From: Thelephora terrestris
Lineage: Eukaryota > Basidiomycota > Agaricomycetes > Thelephorales > Thelephoraceae
Assembly: GCA_015956445.1 (NCBI GenBank)
Contig: WIUZ02000004.1
Location: 1,798,001 to 1,862,000, forward strand
DNA: 64,000 bases
Direction: 5' to 3'
Under the pieces are notes generated by a model. That model saw nothing but the letters and a program-made list of their open reading frames with translations. It was not told the origin of the DNA and did not search any database. The position numbers and the translations under genes are program-made. Shown here one piece after another: positions 35,568-46,211 of this stretch (positions within the stretch are counted from its first letter, which is position 1; each line of letters starts with the position of its first letter).

Positions 35568-36413
35568 TGTGAGGGAGGAGTGGGGGATTAAGAGAGAGGA
35601 CGACGGGTCTGAAATACCACTTCGCAACCCGGCCGGTAGCTGACAATACCGGACGGAAGCTTTGTAGGGCGTCGACGAATTTTCAGTTCCTCATAACTGG
35701 TTTCTATCGGCGCTTGGGTCCAGCAGATACTATCAGAACATAGCAGGGGCGAGTCATCGCACGAGCAGTGGTAATCGCAGGTTCCCACAAACAAAACCTG
35801 TCTGGGGGCCCCCCAGGGGATTAGACAGCCAGAACGAAATGATCTGGTCGTGGTTATCAGGATAGATTTGTTGATTGTGTTCGTGAGCGGGAGGAAATCT
35901 CTGTTCGGTCATAAAATGCACGGGCTTTGTTGTCCTTGGATTTTGAGACTCCGCATGATCAGCGATTCATAAATTGAAATGCAGTGAGGGTATTGGGTTG
36001 ACAGTTGCTCGTTCCTTTGTCGCAATGCGTCCGTGTTATGATCTCCCTTACGCTTGGATGCTCCGATCGCTCTCATGGTTAGATACGCAAAGAAGTCATG
36101 GGATTGTCATAACATATTGATACCGGTACATCTCTCGTCATCAAATCAATAGAGTCAAGGGCAACGGGCAAATGGTACACAAGATGAGAGTAGAGGAGTC
36201 GGGAAGAAAACCCAAGAGGTTATACACAAAGCAGAAGGAACAGGACAAACTTTGAACAAACCGATGATGCGAAACTACGAAATGCGGGGTGATGCATCAC
36301 TTAGTAGTTTCGCACCATCACTTTATTCAAAGGCCGACCGTTTCCTGAAGAGTGCGTGAGAACGAGTGAAAGACCGCAGACGACTTGGGCGTACCTTTGA
36401 CTTGCAAGGTTCT
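35568..36413. other. Intergenic region with an inverted repeat
   Basis: About 850 bp between two zinc-finger paralogues. Apart from the hairpin at 36263-36319, which lies downstream of the second paralogue's stop, no coding or RNA signal was recognised. Confidence 0.45.
36263..36319. repeat. Inverted repeat (16-bp arms) downstream of a zinc-finger gene
   Basis: GATGATGCGAAACTAC at 36263-36278 pairs with GTAGTTTCGCACCATC at 36304-36319 with one mismatch; the inner 11 bp are perfect. The 25-nt spacer itself contains GATGCATC. On the minus strand it would sit about 95-150 nt after the stop codon of the gene at 36414, so it could form a 3' UTR stem or be a remnant of a small transposon. Confidence 0.6.
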
Positions 36414-37219
36414 TCACAAATCTTCGAACGCATTGTTAACGGTGTAAGTGGGGGCGCCCCTCTTTCGGCCTCCCTTTTGGCATTTCTTGGCCGCGAAGTG
36501 GCGTTTGCGAGACCATCCAGAGGCGTGGATGTGGTCGCCGCAGCGAAGGCACTTGACCTTCTTTCCAGTGCATTTCGCGGCGGTCTTCACATGCCTACGC
36601 GCCTCGTGGGTACTGACAAAGTCTCCTTCGCACTTGGTGCAAACCCATTTGCGAGTGAAAGGGTTATATTCGAACCCTTCGAGGTCGGTCTTTGTGGGCT
36701 TGACTTCTTCGGAAGTGTCAAAGAGGGAGGTGACAGATGACCCCGTGGGAGAGAGGTGGGAGTATGGGGCGGGCGCATCTGCAACGCCCAGATCAGAAAG
36801 ATCGCCTGTAGAACTACACCCGGTGTGAGTGACAGGAATGGGTTTCTGAGATCAATGAGGGTATACCTGATGGGAGAGGGCGGAAGAGATGGAGGAGAGA
36901 GGGCACCAGGCGACTCATGGGAGTATACCGGAATTTGATAAGAGTCGAACAAGTCAAAGTTGGAGAAATTGGTATCGGCAAAGTAATCCATTGAGTCGAT
37001 GGAGTCTACGCCGAGCAGGGCCTTGCAATTAAAGTCAGTTGGGGGCCTGTTTGAAAGGCTGGCAACAACAAACCCTACTGGCGTATACGTTCTCACTAGG
37101 ATCGAAGGGAGCGCATTCTTGAGAGAGAAGCTGGGGAGGCTTATAGTCAGATTGGCCGCGATGTTTACAGGTTAGTGAAGACTGACCGCTGAAAAGAATG
37201 AGTCGTCTTGGTTCATCAT
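36414..37219 (-). CDS. Two-finger zinc protein, paralogue 2 of a local family
   Basis: Three exons (37187-37219, 36929-37021, 36414-36845) join in phase to 185 residues. Exon 1 codes 11 residues starting MMNQDD. The N-terminal part is acidic and aromatic (MDYFADTNFSNFDLFDSY), typical of activation domains. The C-terminus holds finger 1 (WVCTKCEGDFVSTHEARRH, C-x2-C-x12-H-x6-C) and finger 2 (CLRCGDHIHASGWSRKRH, ending KKC; C-x2-C-x13-H-x5-C), then NNAFEDL. The second intron is placed to keep frame; a direct read-through frame also exists for part of the middle but loses the fingers. A TATATAA box lies at 37269-37275, 50 nt upstream of the start. Probable transcription factor; family otherwise unnamed. 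Confidence 0.78.
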
Positions 37220-37268
37220 GGCTGAAAAGAAAAGTGGGGTGTGAGTATATGGGGAGAAAAGAGGAAGG

Positions 37269-37275
37269 TTATATA
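37269..37275 (-). promoter_or_regulatory. TATA box of zinc-finger paralogue 2
   Basis: TATATAA on the minus strand about 50 nt upstream of the ATG at 37219. Confidence 0.55.
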
Positions 37276-38742
37276 TGGCGCAGGGGGAAGTTCTACGGTG
37301 GGACGGTGGACGTTAGGGAAAAGGGTGATAACGAAATTGATTCCTTTATTTGAACCCCAATAATTGCATTTTCGCACGCGAAGGAGGTTCTTCACATTTT
37401 GAGGCGGGGCGATCAAACCTTATTGGGATCATCATCCTCATCCTTGTAACAGGACGTGCCATTGCTATTGGCCGCGTCCGCGGGCATACATAGCCTTATC
37501 CAATGAGCCACTCGGGTCTATTCCTGATTCACTTCGTTGTGGAGACGGATCTGTTCTGCGGCGGAGAGCTACCGAAGAGAGTGAGGTCTTTGAACGTTCG
37601 CATCTTGGTCAAGTCGAATTCTATATGCGTTAGTTTACGTTCTAAGCGTGTTCCCAAACGGCAAGTCAACTTTTTTTCGCTTGTCGTCGAGGCCGCGGCG
37701 AACATCCTATAGCTTGCTAGTGAAAGGTGTTCGAATTTGGAAGGTAAGCAGTCTCAGCAAACATGCCACGAGTTACATCCAGACCACGCTCCCTAAGCCG
37801 AACAGCTCAAGCCTAGACCACGTTATTCTGATGTACCCTCGCCAACAACGGTCCGACGGGAAACGGTTTGATCCAAGATTCCTGAGTCCTGACGTGAGGT
37901 CGAGATTCTGATGAGCTCCTCCCGACAGAGGGTAGAGGGTGTGCCACTCCGGTGCGTCCTAAACACAGCCAGCTGCAGAACGTTTTCCGACTCGTGGCTT
38001 GACGCTTTCTGGAAGGACGTTCAGCGGCTGTAGGACTGAGCCCTGCACCGCAAGCCCGGCCGGGCTCCGGAATGTTCAATTCTCCACGTGACGTATCCCG
38101 GCGATCCTCTCCTTCTCCTACTCTAGTTTCGCGCTTGCGTGGACAGACGGCGTGTGCTTTGGACTTGGTGATTCTCATCAAAACAAGTCCCGGGCACCGT
38201 TCACATCGGCATCGGTACTAAGCCAAATCTCTTATCGCTCGGATATCTATATGCTTCACCCTGTCACAGTGTGGGTCCACCCTAATATAATGGGCTGTGC
38301 GCTTTATTTACCGGCCTCGTGGCTTCCTGCAGGACAGGCCAACGGGCATTGCTTCAGTTTGCTTCCCCGCTGGTGTTTTTGGAGGGCCTTGAGGGGTGAA
38401 ATCGTCTCTGCTGGTCGCACACAGCTTCCAGTCGCGTATGGAAAATATCATCAAGTTGGCGCCAGAACCAGCGTCTAGCGCTCTAGCCCTTGCCCGTTGC
38501 GTCAACACTCGTCCCCCACATTTCAGTCCCCCCCACAATCCCCGACTCGCACCGGTGTTTGGGTCAAAAGTTGCGATGCCGGAGTCACACGCAACGTCTT
38601 TTTGTCCGTTGATGGAGGTGAGCGAAATTCGAGGGATTGGCACACAGCCCAAAGCTGATCAAATGCCTACGACACAAACCGTCCCCCTCGTGGATCAGAA
38701 AATAACCAGCCGTCGAGCGCTCACCCCCATGTTGATCTTTTC
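37276..38742. other. Intergenic stretch between divergent zinc-finger genes
   Basis: About 1.5 kb. Frames at 37813-38181 and 38308-38652 (minus) have no recognised motif. It would contain the promoters of both neighbouring zinc-finger genes. Confidence 0.4.
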
Positions 38743-38749
38743 TATAAAA
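38743..38749 (+). promoter_or_regulatory. TATA box of zinc-finger paralogue 3
   Basis: TATAAAA about 70 nt upstream of the ATG at 38818. Confidence 0.55.
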
Positions 38750-38817
38750 TCCCCATGTCCATCGATGCATTCCGCCCACTTCCTCTCATCCGCACCTCCA
38801 AACCCACCTAACCTTGC

Positions 38818-40354
38818 ATGGACGTTGCCCCTGCCCGCCAATCCGTACTCAGTGACTTCCAGTTCAAACTCCACCTCATCCCACTGCATCCCCAGACTCC
38901 GGGCGTGCCTTCTCAACTCTCCCTTTTCTACGCCACCAGCTTAGAGATATACCAGATCGCAAGGTGGTGTCGTGCCTCTCCAGAGAACACGTTGAGGTAC
39001 GCATCAAATTATCACAGGAGGAGATCTCGACTTATGCTGTTTTCAGTGATCTACCCGTCATTAACGACCCAAAGGACCTCGTGTTGAAAGACGACGGCAT
39101 GGCACTTTGCGTTAGTGAATCCTCTTTTCCTCCGTCGCCTAGTCCCTGAAAAAATCGCAGCTTTACGACGACACTATGAAAGTCTGGTCCACCTTCCGCG
39201 ATTGGGTCCCCCAGTGGAGCGAGATGGGGCAGCGTATCGCTTCTGCGATAGAGAAAAATCCTACCATCCAGGATTCTTGGGACACGAATGTTAATGATCT
39301 TGGTGAGGGCCATCAGAGTCTTCATAACTTCAGAGAAGACGCGTGGGCGGAGTCCGATGGGTCCGTTCGCCCCGTGTCATCCCCCTTTATGTTGGCGAAC
39401 ACCATCGACGAGGAGGTGAAACGGGTACGGTTGTGCACCTTGCGTTCGGAACAAATGTTAACTGTTGTATAGCTGGAAGCTGCGTTCATCAACCTACCAT
39501 GCGACGAGGACGATGAAGTGGCTCAACCGCCTCTCTCTCCGCTCTCAGACTCCGGAATAACAACTCCCCCGCTCTCTCCGTGTAGCCTGTTTGAGTCACC
39601 AGATTCTCTCTATTCTCCTTCTGTGCTTCCAAGATCTCCCCTCCAAAGTCCCTTCTCGTTGGAACTACCGTTATCTCTGGGTGAATATCAGACGATCTCG
39701 CCAAATGATATCTTCAGCCCACTGCCGCTAGTGGAGGGAGACTCAGCGAACGACGCCGTCATGGAAGAGGTACAGGTACCGTCTACCCCCATCGTACCAA
39801 CGCAATCTCTGCCAGAGGAAATGCTCGATTACTGCGCTGAGACTTCTCCGCCTCCTTCCCCTTCCCCATACCCTCTACCCTCCCGTTCCCCATCCTCCCC
39901 CGTCGCTGGCCCGTCGCGGTCCCCTCTCAAACGGTCAAGGTGGCTCGAGATCGAGAGCGGGGATGAAAGCGACGAGTTCATGCCTCAGAGGCACAAGAAA
40001 ACTCGTGCCGGGAAGCGCACGAAGGCCGGCACCGTCAAGCGAGCCAGCGCCAAGTTTGAGGGAAAGGGAACGAGATGTGACCTCTGCGGGATGCACCTGG
40101 GGAGAGCTACAGACCTTCCGAGGCACAAGGCATCCTGCAGATCTAACCCAGAAAGGGCGACACGAAAGAATCCGTGTGAGTTCTGTGGGAAAATGCTCCC
40201 AGGTAACTCAATCCCGTCTCTGGCAAGGTTCTGTTATTTACTCATGACATTCACAGTCCGTGCAGATGCAATCAAACGCCACCTTGCATCTAAAACCTGT
40301 CGTTCCAAAAGAAAGGACGACGATGACGAAGACCCGCTCCTGTCGGAGTCATAG
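38818..40354 (+). CDS. Two-finger zinc protein, longer paralogue 3
   Basis: Five exons (38818-38844, 38940-39110, 39143-39424, 39473-40202, 40257-40354) close in phase to 435 residues. The first exon is again tiny (9 residues); its intron ends in a good branch/pyrimidine tract and removes an apparent frameshift. The middle is Ser/Pro-rich (DSGITTPPLSP, then repeated SP pairs) and acidic, followed by a basic stretch (RHKKTRAGKRTKAG) that could be a nuclear signal. Fingers: RCDLCGMHLGRATDLPRHKASC (C-x2-C-x12-H-x3-C) and CEFCGKMLP-VRADAIKRH ending KTC (C-x2-C-x13-H-x5-C, interrupted by an intron). Finger 2 spacing is identical to both minus-strand neighbours. Probable transcription factor. Confidence 0.8.
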
Positions 40355-40977
40355 TCTCTGCTCTGGAGTACTTGGTCCCCCTTTTACATATCATGCCCCC
40401 AAAACCGCGGCCTGGTGCCTCAAGGCCTCATTTTTCGATCTTCATGACATTTAATGTATATATTCATTCAGTTATCTGCCCTGTGCTCGTACATACCCTA
40501 CCACGCACTGTACATACCGTGTTCTCCCCTTTGCTTGTAACGATTACAAGACCTTGATACGAGGTTCTTCCTTAATTATGACTCGGCGTACTGGGGAAGC
40601 GGTCTTGAAACATGTCTTATATAGATCCCCTTCAACTACCAGGGTTTCAGCAAAGCACTCGACTGAGGCAGATCAGACGGTTGGAGTCATTCCCGAGCGT
40701 GTACCCGTCAAACGACCTGGCTTCTGGCGGCGATGGGGTGTCCGTACAGTTAATAGATCGCTGCGATACGCCCAGACAGGCGCCTTGGTTTGCGGCATGA
40801 TCATGTATGCGCCCAGTGGGTGTGACCTAGCGTGACGACACTCCCAGTTCGGGATTCTCATCCTCGTCTAGCACCCTGCATGCGGCGTTCGTCCGCGCAG
40901 CTCACCATCTCATAAGCTTCCGAGCTTCAATAACGCTACACCTCCGTCACTATTTCCCGGGAAACACTCTCATATTC
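40355..40977. other. Intergenic region, nothing recognised
   Basis: About 620 bp between zinc-finger paralogue 3 and the TMEM184-type gene. A frame at 40554-40835 shows no motif. Confidence 0.4.
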
Positions 40978-43315
40978 ATGATTATGAATGAAGACCACGG
41001 GCCAGGGGCCGGCTCGGCACTGAACCCGATTCTCCTTGCGTTTGCTGGGGTGTCTACCCTCGTCGCGACCGTCGTGTCTGCAATGTCAATTTACTTGCAT
41101 CTCAAGAATTACCGGAAGCCTTATCTCCAGCGGTACGCAATGCTACCATCAGCCCTCTTCTTTCCTTTCGCTCATACCCCGCGTACGCAATAGGATGGTT
41201 ATTAGAATCATGTTGATGGTCCCCATATATGCCATTGCTTCCCTCATCGCACTCTTTTCTCTGGAGGCCGCGTTTGTTATCGACGTCATTCGCGATATTT
41301 ACGAGGTAATGATGCAGCCTTATCCAGGTGTCCATGAAGCTGATCAGCTGTGTCATTCATCAGGCGTTTGTGATATATTGTTTCTTTCAGCTGTTGGTTG
41401 GCTATATGGGAGGGGAACGATCTCTCCTTATTCTTCTCCATGGACGGCCTCCGAAGGATGCGGTGTTCCCTTTCACTCTGCTCCGCCGAGAACTCGACCT
41501 GAGTGACCCGCACGTCTTCCTGTTCATGAAACGAGGTGTCTTGCGTGCGTTAGATTTTGGCATCAGGAATCTGCGCGAACTCATAATAGTCGGTTAGAGT
41601 ACGTGCAGATCAAGCCCATCCTTGCGATAGTCACCCTGATCCTCAAGGCACTCGGAAAGTACAACGAGGGTGACTTGGCCGCAAGATCAGGCTATCTATA
41701 TGTCAGTATAGTATACAACTTCAGCATCTGTCTCAGTTTGTATTGCCTGGCTATGTTCTGGATGTGCATCAGCGAGGACCTGAAACCGTTTAGGTGTGTC
41801 ACCTCGATTGCGTCATTCCACCGTTGAGATATTCAAGCTGTTCACAGGCCCATGCCAAAGTTCCTGTGTGTGAAGGGAATTTTGTTCTTCTCGTTCTGGC
41901 AATCCATCGGGATCTCGATCCTCGTCGCGGCAGGAGCGATTCGGCATCTCGGTCCCTATACAGACAGCGAACGCATCGCTGTGGGTCTGACGGACACGCT
42001 CATCTGTTTTGAAATGCCCCTCTTCGCAATTGCCCATCTATACGCTTTCTCCTTCAAAGACTTTGTCGATCCACGTGCGTCATTCGTCGCCCGGATGCCC
42101 ATCAAGTTCGCAATCAGGGACTCTTTTTGCATAAAAGACGTCGTTGAGGACTCCAAGGCCACCCTTCGAGGAGAGGGTATGGACTACCGAGAATTCGAGC
42201 CGTCGGAAGGGTTCGTGCATCAAGGCACTGGACGGGAGAGGCGTATCCGGGCCGGATTACGATATGCGGAAGGCGGAAGGAAGAAGTATTGGTTACCAAG
42301 CCAAGTCGGCGCGGAACCACAAGGGAGGCTTGCGAGGGGCCTGAATAGGGACGACGAGGTACATGCCCCGTTGCTGGAAGAGCAAGCCGAGAGCGTCTTC
42401 CATATCGCACCAGACCTGCAGTCCCCTGTTCAAGAAGATCCTGCACTTTTACTCGGGGTTTCCAACACCGCCGAAGGGTTCGACTTACCCTTCGGTGACC
42501 TCGACGAAGCCGACGAGGAGCTATTCCAGAACAGCAAGAAGTACCTCTTTGGCGACTACAACTATCCCGTCATCGACGCCAGCTCTGAATACGCTCGCCA
42601 GTTGATGTGGGAGGAGGAGGAACGGGTTTTGAGGGATGAACACAGCGCATACTACACGCCAATCTCCGGACCCCGGAGGATCCCTGGGCCAAGCTATGGT
42701 GCAGTATCTCAGACACCGGTGTCCGTCAAGGCCAAGTCTCCAGATATCGAACGCGTCATCGATCATGATCTCCCACCAGACGATAGCCACGGAGGCGTCA
42801 GGCTCGGGTGGACAAAACATCTGCCCGGTAATCCCTCGCAGCGATCTGTACCTCAGATTCGTATACGCCAAGAGTCTGCGAATAATTCGACCCCCTCTTC
42901 CTCATCGTCTTCAATCCCCTCTGCGACAAGTTCACGGAGACCGAAAAAGGGAACTCCACCTGTCAAGGATAGGATCCTTCCTCCTGATGCCGTCGACCTT
43001 ATCGTAGAAGACGATGCCGCCGCAGAGAGGGCGACGAAGGACAGGAAAAGCGGCGCCCCAGGTCCTCCCCTAAGGAAAGTTTACAGGCGGGGGTACGTAG
43101 CCAAGGACGAGGAAGGTAGCGACAAACGAGGAGAATTTGAGATTGAGAGGGACCCTCCGCTCGTGGACCTTGAGACGTCCCGCGACGGGGAGTCAGGGGG
43201 GGTGGAGGTGAATGCTGAAGGGGGCGACAGGATGGTTGTCGTGGAGACAGAAGTCCCGCCCCACATTCAAGGCATGTTCGGCTCTCCTGATGATGATGAG
43301 AACCCATGGGCTTGA
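40978..43315 (+). CDS. Ost-alpha/TMEM184-type (DUF300) multispan membrane protein
   Basis: Five exons (40978-41132, 41194-41305, 41364-41544, 41598-41793, 41848-43315) give 703 residues. The N-terminal 330 residues hold about seven membrane helices in the family pattern: FAGVSTLVATVVSAMSIYLHLKNY with YRKPYLQR, RIMLMVPIYAIASLIAL, AFVIYCFFQLLVGYMGG, QIKPILAIVTLI, YNFSICLSLYCLAMFW, KGILFFSFWQSIGISIL, and FEMPLFAIAHLYAFS. The rest is a long hydrophilic tail with acidic, Ser/Pro-rich and Arg/Lys-rich tracts, likely cytosolic. Family members include the vertebrate organic solute transporter alpha and yeast vacuolar proteins; substrate here is unknown. Tail to tail with the methyltransferase, 117 bp apart. 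Confidence 0.9.
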
Positions 43316-43432
43316 TATGTACGTGACTTGGGATCCGAGCCTGACGTACCAGTTGCCGACAAGACGTGCATTAACTTATACCGCTTGAACATTCATACCT
43401 GTTATACGACGGGCATCCCCCTTACATCCTGT

Positions 43433-44614
43433 CTAGCCTGCATTATTGTTGTATTCTTGTTCTAGTGTTTTACTTTCCCAACCGATGGTATAATATACGT
43501 ATTCGACCCATCCGTCCGCCTCATCCTGACTGGCCTCGCACAGGATGGAGTCCTTGGAAAAAACTACCAACTCCCACCCTCCCTGTCCGCTACTTTCTGA
43601 CCTAGGAGGAAAAATGCGCTCAATTGTGCTTGACTCGAAAGTATGCGTCGGTCGTAGCGGGATGAGTAGATGGAACATGGGCTGAAGAGAGCCCGGCCAT
43701 GGTTTACGCATGAATTTTTCGAGGCAGGTTCGGATCCAGCGGGCGTGGAGTTCCTCGTAGATGACATCGGCGCCGAGGACAAGATCCACTGAATTGAAAA
43801 GATCAGCGTTGGCTGCACCTGGTTTAGACCAATCTAGGCAGCCACAGGATATCTCGAGATCTGTGTTCGGTTCGGGTATAGCCAACTGATTGATCGAGAT
43901 GTTGTGTGCGAGGTTATGGAGAATGAGGGAATTGAAGTCGGTAGCGTGGATAGTGGCACCCAGCCCTCTCGACGCCAAATATCGATACACTGCAAGAGAC
44001 ACTAACCCGGTTCCGGCTCCCAGCTCGAGGATTTTTGGCCTCGTCGTCGACCCAGATTGTCCCTGGTGAAGACCGAAATGGCTTTGGTTCTGGATGATGA
44101 TTTGGGCTAGCACGTGAGCGCCGCCCCACGTCTGGGCACCGAGCGTGGTGTAGTCTTGGTTTTCGAGGGGGATGTCTGTAATTTCGACGTGGATGGGTCT
44201 GGACAGGGGGTCATTGAAGGTGAAGGTGCGGTTGAGCTTCCCGGCTGAAGCGGTTCCTGCGAAGATGGAGAGCAGGGCCGCGGCTGCATCTAGAATTTCC
44301 TCGCGTGCTTCGAGATCTTCTCCGTCTTTTATGATGCACTTTTGGAGGTGGGAGATGAGGGCTGTGAGCCAGTCGCAGGCGGGCTTACGACTGAGTGGTT
44401 CCGAACGTCCTACCACCGCGGGTTGGAAATGGATCGTTGACACTGAGTTATTTTCAGCGGAAGAGGGGAAAATCCTTCGATGGCTAGTAACATGTGTCCC
44501 TCGGACCGGGGGATCGTGTGTCTCTCGTAAATGGCTTAAGATTGCCTTGGTTTCGTCGACTGTCAAGAGTGGGATAGATGTCCGCTCTGGAAGTTGGTCG
44601 TTGTAGGTGACCAT
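43433..44614 (-). CDS. METTL21-like S-adenosylmethionine-dependent methyltransferase
   Basis: Single exon, 393 residues, starting at the ATG at 44614. The seven-strand methyltransferase fold is clear: TWGGAHVLAQII before the core (family 16 entry motif), the AdoMet-binding motif LELGAGTGLVSL at residues 196-207, HATDFNSLILHNLAHNI with the acidic residue that binds the ribose, and LVLGADVIYEELH at 279-290 where the family has its DxxY motif. Members of this family methylate lysines on translation factors and chaperones; the substrate of this one cannot be told. The first 140 residues are not part of the domain and look helical. An intronless gene is unusual in this window. Confidence 0.85.
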   Translation of the reverse strand: MVTYNDQLPERTSIPLLTVDETKAILSHLRETHDPPVRGTHVTSHRRIFPSSAENNSVSTIHFQPAVVGRSEPLSRKPACDWLTALISHLQKCIIKDGEDLEAREEILDAAAALLSIFAGTASAGKLNRTFTFNDPLSRPIHVEITDIPLENQDYTTLGAQTWGGAHVLAQIIIQNQSHFGLHQGQSGSTTRPKILELGAGTGLVSLAVYRYLASRGLGATIHATDFNSLILHNLAHNISINQLAIPEPNTDLEISCGCLDWSKPGAANADLFNSVDLVLGADVIYEELHARWIRTCLEKFMRKPWPGSLQPMFHLLIPLRPTHTFESSTIERIFPPRSESSGQGGWELVVFSKDSILCEASQDEADGWVEYVYYTIGWESKTLEQEYNNNAG

Positions 44615-46211
44615 CAGCTGGAGAGATAACGAGGTCAGTTAGAGCTGGATTCATAATTACTGTTTAGTGGCTACCTTGACTTCACGGTGTCAAATCGGAA
44701 GGCCTGTGGATCCTTGAAAGGATTCTAGCAATTCACACGATCGCTCGTTCTCTGCTGCGACCCTTGATCGGGCTCCTCTGGGAAGAATGCGTTGTATCGG
44801 AAGTCCCCGGCCTGGATACTGAGTTCGGCAGCAAGTCTCGCCGGAGGGTCTTCTTCTGAACGCCAAATTTGGAATCTTCGCAGACCGCTTAATTGACAGC
44901 GTTTTCTCAGGTCCTGCCGCTAAAGGTATATGTACTTAGATTCGCTGGCGATGGTGCGATTTCTTGTGTAAATCTCCTCTCCTTGCCCTCAGCACTCTGA
45001 GGCTGAGATCTGGAGAGCCCCACATGCTGTTCGCGGAAAAAATCACCAGGTAATTCCAGGCGTGCCCTCGAACTGTATCCTCGCGTTGATTGTCTCCAGA
45101 GCGAATGGGTACTCCAGGATCGCCGATGAGCCTGTAGGGACCCAATGCGTTTCTCGGTCTCGTCAACCTCTGAGTATCTATTTCTTAGGATGAAGAGATT
45201 GTTCACCCGCTGTTGCCGGAGCAGCCCGACACCTTGAGCGGTTGGAGGGAGGTGGTTCGTTGAAACTTGCAGGGTGCGGTGTCCGCCGCTGATTCTGCGC
45301 AATAGGCCAAAACTAGGCGCGGCGGAGCAGCGATGTCAAATCGACTGCAAGTCAACATAGCAACGGCCTACGTGCTGGCTCTGGGAGAACGAAAGAAGGA
45401 AGAGAACAAAAGGACAAAGAAAGTCAAGAAGATCATCAGCGTTATCGGAAGAGCGGTGGTAAACCCTTGGATCCAGGTAAGTCTTTGGTCGACTTCGGAT
45501 CTGGGTTGACAGTAACCCCCATCCTCTCTCCCTGCTATTGTATGTGTTAAAAGGTACGGTTGGATTCCCGACTCGCGTCTCCCCCATACATGTTATCTGC
45601 GGGTGTTTCCCCGCCTGTTTTCTGATATTTTAGCTGTTAAGATTGTATATACTATGTGCTTCCTCTACTGAGTAGAGGCTTGTTTGAGTAGTGTATTTGT
45701 AATGTCGTATGCATATGCGTTCCGGCGTCGGCTCAACTGCCCGCGATGACGGCGATCTTCAGGCGCCATTCTTCAACAACCGACACCAATGACTCACGTT
45801 GCGGTCGAGTCAAGCAGCATGGATGGTGGGCGAGCAGTTCTTGGGAAATCCACCTCGTTTCGTACCCGACCAACTGCAGGGTGATCGTTTGGGCTAAGTA
45901 CCGTGGTCCGCTCTCGATTCGTGGAAGCAGCTGACCCGTGCGGTTCTTCGTTCCAACGATCCGTTTGCGGCGATCACTTGGCAGGCGCTCCCTTGCCCTT
46001 TTACACAAAACCCTTGAAAGAAATCGACGGCCAAAGGGTTATGCTGGCCTGAGGGTCCGAGGTCCGTGCGACCTTACTGTCTTGCAATATCAAAGGATTA
46101 CTTCCTATTTCGCGGCACCCAGTACCTACTTTACTACACACCCTCCATCAACAGCCACATTCCTCCCTTTTCATCCTCTGCCTCATCAGTGGACAGAACT
46201 ACATCTCGGCT
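44615..46211. other. Intergenic stretch with possible small genes
   Basis: About 1.6 kb before GCN2. A minus-strand frame at 44907-45302 and a separate stretch near 44730-44893 (minus; reads SGLRRFQIWRSEEDPP) look protein-like but could not be joined. On plus, a small spliced frame at 45333-45625 is listed separately. The last few hundred bases should be the GCN2 promoter and leader. Confidence 0.4.
45333..45625 (+). CDS. Candidate 71-residue spliced small protein
   Basis: Exon 45333-45476 codes a 48-residue stretch with a Lys/Glu-rich helix-like middle (LGERKKEENKRTKKVKKI) and runs straight into a GTAAGT donor; a 77-nt intron ends at AAAAG, and exon 45554-45625 continues in phase for 23 codons to a TGA. 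No family is recognised. It is supported only by the frame, the consensus donor and phase match, so it may be chance. Confidence 0.3.

Noticed and set aside
38818-38964. Apparent one-base frameshift near the start of zinc-finger paralogue 3
   Set aside because: An intron from 38845 to 38939 with a good branch and pyrimidine tract removes the shift and keeps phase, giving a tiny first exon like those of the neighbouring paralogues.
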